In this document: one piece after another, positions 58,339 to 64,000 of the stretch | Numbering within the stretch: position 1 is the first letter of the stretch | Layout of the letters: each line of letters begins with the position of its first letter | NCBI GenBank assembly: GCA_025200525.1 | Contig: CM045758.1 | Span: 61,072,649 to 61,136,648, forward strand | From: Camellia lanceoleosa | Lineage: Eukaryota > Streptophyta > Magnoliopsida > Ericales > Theaceae | Length of the DNA: 64,000 nt | Direction: 5' to 3' | Notes under the pieces: model-generated | What the model was told of the DNA's origin: nothing | The model's database searches: none | Seen by the model: only the letters and a program-made list of their open reading frames with translations | Position numbers and translations under genes: made by a program

Positions 58339-58770
58339 GGATTTGTAATGATGTTGTAGGTTGATCTGTGTGGGAGGAAGAACAGCCTGTTATGCTGCCT
58401 ATGGATTTGTTATGCTGCTTCTGATTGTTTTGGTATCCTGCTGTTGAACAGAAGAGTTTTGGTATCCTGATGCTGAATGTTTAGTTGCAACCTTGTGTTA
58501 TGCTGTCAACCTCTCTTGTGGAAGGTTGCTGTGGTGGTTTTTGTGTGTGCTTGGCTGTGTGTCCTCTGTTTTGATTGTCTTTTTATTGCGGTTGGTTACT
58601 CACCAACTTTTGATGGTGTGCTAGCAGATGATAGGGCGGATTTATTGGTGCCAACCTGGTTGGGATTGGTTTGTTTCGCTTTGATGCTCTTTGTACTCAT
58701 CGCTTTCTTTATTGATGTAATTCTCTTTTGGTTCATCAATAAAATTTATCTTTTGCTGATAAAAGAAAAA
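58339..58770 (+). mobile_element. LINE-3'-end-like sequence, copy 2
   Basis: Duplicate of 29083-29495, with a ~29-bp extra tandem copy of TTTTGGTATCCTG-type sequence near 58428-58465 and a longer GT microsatellite upstream (58230-58262). The 151-codon frame from 58477 is hydrophobic, is cut short by a stop in copy 1, and is not taken as a gene. Confidence 0.45.
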
Positions 58771-59207
58771 TCAAAAGGCGCTACCCTGCAAAGGTTTGTG
58801 TCTTGTTTGATGTTGAACATCTGCTACTCTGTGTTAGAGTTGTATATGTTAAATTTCATTTATTTCATACTCTGGGAGGCCTTCACTAACGCAAGGGAAG
58901 GATATGATGTTCACCTCTGTTTGTCAGTTTGAATTTTGTAAGGAATTCTTTTTAGCATTTGGGTAGGGGACATAATGGAGAGGGTTGGTTCTTGTGCCGT
59001 CCTTTGAAAGCTTGGGGCAATATGGTGTTTGAGCTTTTGTGATTAAATTGACTTTGAAATAACACAACTATTTTTGTACAATTAGTCAGTTTTAAGTTTT
59101 CTACCCTTGTGGCCAAAATGATTTAAAAGAATTTTCACTGTTCGCAGAAGGAGAACCCCTCCATGTTACAATTTGCTATTGCTAGGGGAGAGGCTCCGTA
59201 TGCATTC

Positions 59208-61197
59208 TGTAACGACCCGGAACCGTGTGATACAATTATCAGTAATTAATTAAGCTTGAGTGTGATTTAATTGAAGACTATCTGTTTACCTTTGGAAAAA
59301 TATCTGGTGAAATGACATCTTCGGGACTGAAAATAATGACCAGAATGAGTTCAGAAAATGAAATTAAAAATACCTATGCGATACCGGGAATATTTAGAAC
59401 GATCTGAAATGATAAATTTAAGACTGAAAATTATCTGATTCGTTAGGCCTTGTTTGGCAAGATTGTGGCATTATTATTCTTATTAGATTATTATATATGT
59501 TATAAGATAAGGATGGTGGCTTGTTTGACTCATTTGACTCAACAAAGAAGAAAAATCTAGAGAAGAGAGAGAGAGAGAGAGATTCGTGGAAAGGAAGAAC
59601 CAAGGGAGAAGAAGAGAGAAAAAGAGGAACTCAAGTGTAGCTTCTTCAATTGAGAATTTAAGGTAAGATTTCCATGAAATTGTTTGTTGATTCTTGGTAT
59701 TTAGCATGTTGATCACAAGATCATGGTTTTAAATGGGTTGAATCATGTTTATTGGCTCAAAGGAGATTGTTTCTTCAAAATCTCCATGAATATAGAGATA
59801 TGAAGTTGTATGTATAGATTTATGGGTTTTCATCTTAAATCAAGGGTTTGATCTTCTATATGATGTAATTGAGGTTTGATTAAAGTTGTAATAGTTAATT
59901 CAAGTTGTTGTTCAAGGTTTTGAGACTTGGATTTCATGTATTTGGGAATGATTTTGTAAGAAGAAATGGAAGATTGAAAGAGGGAAGAACAGCCCAGAAA
60001 TTCGGACTTTTGCACTGTCCGCTCGAGCGGAGATAGGCCCGCTCGAGCGTAGAATTCAGCCTCTCAGCAGTTTTGACGGATTTGTACTGTACGCTCGAGC
60101 GGACATGGGGGCGCTCGAGCGGGAAGGTTTATTTTCAGGAAAATTCTGGAAGTTGCTCTGCATGATTTTTAGCATGTTAATTGTGTTTTTTAGCATATTA
60201 TGAACATGAAATGAGTATGAAAGAATGTAATAAGGAATGAAAGGAAGTAAAGAATGAATGGAATGCATGAAACGAATATGAAAGGAATGAACATGAGAAG
60301 AATGTAAAGAAAAGAATGAAGTGCATGAATTACATGATTTATGATATGTATATTGAAGAAATGTTTTATAATGTCAATTGCAGGTCGAACTTCGAAGACC
60401 GTACAATCGGTATTGGAAACCCACTGTGAGTAACATCACTGTAAAAGATATGTTTATATGAAAGTATGTTCAAAATGATTATTATGATATGGTTTTGAAA
60501 GCGTTAATGTTTTCGTGAGCGAATGTCCTAGTTCTTGAATCTATTATGGCATCCACGAAAAGGAAAAGGTTACGAGATCTCGGTATGTGTTTAACCGGTG
60601 TCCGGGACGGTTACTCTAGTCGTTAGTCGACACATGTTATGAAAAGGTTATGAAAAGATTATGAAAAGGTTACGTGGAATATGCCATTAATGAGTGATGG
60701 TGATTATTTTATGTATATATGAGATGTTGGAGTTCGTTCACTAACCCTTTTCTTTGTTATGTTACTTGCTGAGCTCTAGCTCATTGTGTGTATTTATGTA
60801 TTATAGGTGAACAAATGGGAGTCAAGCCGGCGGAGTTCTAAATGAGCCGCCGTTTTGAAGCCTACCTAGTCTAGAGTGCCTCAGAGTTGGGGCCAGGCCT
60901 GGAAGGCCGTTTTGAGAGTTTTGGTTTGTTTCTTTTATTGCATAATTATAACTGAATGATATGAGTTGTACAAGAGTATTGTTGTGAGCATGTTATGTAA
61001 AGATTGTGGGTATTTAACTCATCTTTTTGGCATGTAAATGTATGTTCATATAAATGTACAGCTCTTGGACTATTAGTTTCTGCATTTGCTTCCGCGAGCC
61101 CCTTTATTTATGTTTTGCATGGAGAGGCCTGTGGTAATCCCCGGATTACTGGCCGGTCTCGTCACCGAACTTCTAGGGGCGGGTTCGGGGCGTGACA
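59208..61197 (+). mobile_element. Left LTR of a short-bodied Ty3/gypsy element
   Basis: Starts TGTAACGACCCGGAACC and ends GGGGCGTGACA, 1990 bp. Left flank CATTC (59203-59207) matches CATTC at 29931-29935, where copy 1 continues uninterrupted. It carries four CTCGAGCG motifs (60020-60125) and a GA microsatellite (about 59559-59582). Confidence 0.9.
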
Positions 61198-61200
61198 GAG

Positions 61201-61212
61201 TGGTATCAGAGC
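61201..61212 (+). other. Primer-binding site (initiator tRNA-Met type)
   Basis: TGGTATCAGAGC, three bases past the LTR end. Confidence 0.88.
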
Positions 61213-62533
61213 GCACGAGTTATTTACCCACACACGTGTCCATATGAGCTGTTAGGTGCATTAGAAAAGATATAGAGTATGGCATACATACATGTGCATG
61301 TGTGTGTGTGTTTATGAGAACAGGAAATGAGAACAGTGAATGATGAGATAACAGAAGAACCAGTATATTGAGAATGAAATGATTTATATGTTATGGGTTC
61401 TATAGACCAATGGAGAATCTTGAGCGAAGAATGGAAGTGAAATTTGAATCACTAATGCCGAATAGATCGGTTAGAACGAAGGTGGAAGCTTTAAGCGATT
61501 TGGTAGAACAATATGTTGATGTTAAGAAACAGAAAGTGGAATGGTTGGTGAATCAATGACGTCTGTGAATGAGAATCAAGTTGAACATTGATGAGAATCT
61601 GAAAAGGGAAGTGTGGGTAAACCTACTTGTCGAAATGTGGAAAGCATCATTGGGGTATTTGTCGCCGTGGAACCGGAGTTTGTTTCAAATGCGACAGAAG
61701 GACATAAAGCTAAAGCTTGCCCATACGTTTACTCAAGAAATGTGAGATCTGTTACTAGTGGACGAGAAAGTGAAAGCAGAATAGTGGACAAACAACTACG
61801 GTATGAATTTCTTATATATGTTATGTTAGTGATGATACCTATGCAATGGAGAAATATTGAATATGCGACTGTGACGGAATAAATCTATGCAAATTATGTG
61901 ACACTAATTGAATATGAATGACATGAACTAAATTGGCTATGCCCATGACGGAATAAATGACTTGTGCTATTACCTATGCTATCCTTTGCTATTAATTGTC
62001 TAAGGACTTTTAACTTGAACATGAAATGGGAACACTAGACCATGGGTTATTATGCTTGACAATTTGAACTATGATTTCTGAAACCGAATGTATCCTAGAC
62101 TTCTGACTTGAACTGATTTGAACTGATTTAGTGGGCATATATAAATGACTTCTACGGTATTTGATTTATTGTGAAGGACCTGACACATTGGGACTATGGA
62201 CTATTCAGATACGTATGAATGCTATTACCACATGGAATTGTGACTATTCCCTTTGCTATGGATTATTATGTTCTGTTATTACCTTTGCATTGAACCCTGT
62301 GGAATTTGTTAGTTGATTTCAGCACGTGTGAATATGTATCTTATATGTCGGGTTATTATGAGATTGCTACATAGACTAATTGAGTAACTGAATAGAACTG
62401 CTGAATTATTCTTTCTACATGATGACACTGTTGTGAACTATTGCGTGATGACGGAATGATTGGTACCATACGACTGAGATTTCTGATTGAACTTCTGCTA
62501 AGATGAGAAAAGTTTGGAGGACCAAACTTCTTA
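61213..62533 (+). pseudogene. Reduced interior with gag zinc-knuckle remnant
   Basis: Only about 1.35 kb lies between the LTRs. Near 61660-61720 one frame gives VCFKCD and the next gives GHKAKACPY, together a CCHC knuckle with its spacing short by two bases and therefore frameshifted. No protease, reverse transcriptase or integrase motif is seen. Movement would need proteins from another element. Confidence 0.65.
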
Positions 62534-62545
62534 AGTTGGGGAGAA
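62534..62545 (+). other. Polypurine tract
   Basis: AGTTGGGGAGAA directly precedes the right LTR, as expected for the plus-strand primer. Confidence 0.75.
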
Positions 62546-64000
62546 TGTAACGACCCGGAACCGTGTGATACAATTATCAGTAATTAATTAAGCTTGAGTG
62601 TGATTTAATTGAAGACTATCTGTTTACCTTTGGAAAAATATCTGGTGAAATGACATCTTCGGGACTGAAAATAATGACCAGAATGAGTTCAGAAAATGAA
62701 ATTAAAAATACCTATGCGATACCGGGAATATTTAGAACGATCTGAAATGATAAATTTAAGACTGAAAATTATCTGATTCGTTAGGCCTTGTTTGGCAAGA
62801 TTGTGGCATTATTATTCTTATTAGATTATTATATATGTTATAAGATAAGGATGGTGGCTTGTTTGACTCATTTGACTCAACAAAGAAGAAAAATCTAGAG
62901 AAGAGAGAGAGAGAGAGAGAGATTCGTGGAAAGGAAGAACCAAGGGAGAAGAAGAGAGAAAAAGAGGAACTCAAGTGTAGCTTCTTCAATTGAGAATTTA
63001 AGGTAAGATTTCCATGAAATTGTTTGTTGATTCTTGGTATTTAGCATGTTGATCACAAGATCATGGTTTTAAATGGGTTGAATCATGTTTATTGGCTCAA
63101 AGGAGATTGTTTCTTCAAAATCTCCATGAATATAGAGATATGAAGTTGTATGTATAGATTTATGGGTTTTCATCTTAAATCAAGGGTTTGATCTTCTATA
63201 TGATGTAATTGAGGTTTGATTAAAGTTGTAATAGTTAATTCAAGTTGTTGTTCAAGGTTTTGAGACTTGGATTTCATGTATTTGGGAATGATTTTGTAAG
63301 AAGAAATGGAAGATTGAAAGAGGGAAGAACCGCCCAGAAATCCGGACTTTTGCCCTGCCCGCTCGAGCGGAGATAGGCCCGCTCGAGCGTAGAATTCAGC
63401 CTCTCAGCAGTTTTGACGGATTTGTACTATACGCTCGAGCGGACATGGGGGCGCTCGAGCGGTAAGGTTTATTTTCAGGAAAATTCTGGAAGTTGCTCTG
63501 CATGATTTTTAGCATGTTAATTGTGTTTTTTTAGCATATTATGAACATGAAATGAGTATGAAAGAATGTAATAAGGAATGAAAGGAAGTAAAGAATGAAT
63601 GGAATGCATGAAACGAATATGAAAGGAATGAACATGAGAAGAATGTAAAGAAAAGAATGAAGTGCATGAATTACATGATTTATGATATGTATATTGAAGA
63701 AATGTTTTATAATGTCAATTGCGTGTCGAACTTCAAGACCGTACATAATCGGTATTGAAACCCTTGAGTAACATCACTGTAAAAGATATGTTTATATGAA
63801 AGTATGTTCAAAATGATTATTATGATATGGTTTTGAAACGTTAATGTTTTCTGTGAACGAATGTCCTAGTTTGCGAATCTATTATGGCATCCACAGTAAA
63901 AGGAAAAGGTTACGAGATCTCGGTATGTGTTTAACCGGTGTCCGGGACCGGTTACTCTAGTCGTTAGTCGACACATGTTATGAAAAGGTTATGAAAAGAT
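62546..64000 (+). mobile_element. Right LTR, truncated by the window end
   Basis: Starts TGTAACGACCCGGAACC and follows the left LTR at an offset of 3338. The first ~790 bases are identical apart from GA-repeat length. Differences then cluster near 63330-63465 and 63720-63950, many of them single-base indels. The right edge is outside the window. Confidence 0.9.

Larger units (their letters stand above)
55888..59207. repeat. F-box duplication segment, copy 2
   Basis: Direct duplicate of 27165-29935, carrying one 525-bp insertion (56155-56679) and ending where an LTR element begins at 59208. Without the insertion its length is about 2.8 kb, equal to copy 1. Confidence 0.85.

Noticed and set aside
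58477..58932. 151-codon hydrophobic frame that could be a membrane protein
   Set aside because: The equivalent in the other F-box segment stops after 60 codons, and the DNA resembles a LINE 3' end.
59448..59465. GGCCTTGTTTGGCAAG as a Tourist MITE end within the LTR
   Set aside because: No matching right end or TTA duplication, and it is present in both LTRs as part of the LTR.

Overview
The window is nuclear DNA from a flowering plant, most likely a eudicot. It is AT-rich, has intron-split genes with GT-AG junctions, and is dominated by LTR retrotransposons, MITEs and a SINE, with plant-type F-box and PB1 genes. The species cannot be fixed from the sequence alone.

Three protein genes look intact. 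A seven-exon plus-strand gene (3586-15728) encodes a 295-residue homologue of the ubiquinol-cytochrome c chaperone (CBP3/UQCC1 family), with an apparent mitochondrial presequence. Its 888 coding bases are spread over 12.1 kb because its introns hold MITEs, a LINE fragment and other repeats. Two plus-strand intronless F-box genes (27557-28729 and 56795-57964), about 92% identical in protein, lie in a direct duplication of about 2.8 kb whose copies are now about 26 kb apart. A PB1-domain pseudogene lies on the minus strand near 26.1-26.65 kb.

Layout. 1-374: end of a Tat/Ogre-like LTR. 375-2520: diverged direct repeats with a MITE. 3.3-15.7 kb: chaperone gene. 16444-24540: minus-strand Tat-type retroelement with two LTRs, broken gag, an 81-bp tandem repeat array and no visible pol, invaded by a MITE and a SINE. 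24.9-25.3 kb: small CACTA element. 27.2-29.9 kb: first F-box segment. 30.9-36.1 kb: dense MITE field, including an element nested inside its own family and a 36-bp-arm foldback. 37.1-55.9 kb: nested retrotransposons, with a large solo-LTR-like element, two solo LTRs with exact 5-bp target duplications, one hAT-like insertion, and gag, protease and pol-linker scraps of Ty3/gypsy elements. 55.9-59.2 kb: second F-box segment. 59208-64000: a short-bodied LTR element whose right LTR runs off the window.

The two F-box segments, and the two LTRs of the minus-strand element, act as mutual empty sites. They date three insertions relative to duplication or integration: a MULE-like MITE at 56155-56679, an LTR element at 59208, and a MITE at 16682-17239. 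Intact genes make up only a few kilobases of coding sequence; nearly everything else is transposon-derived.
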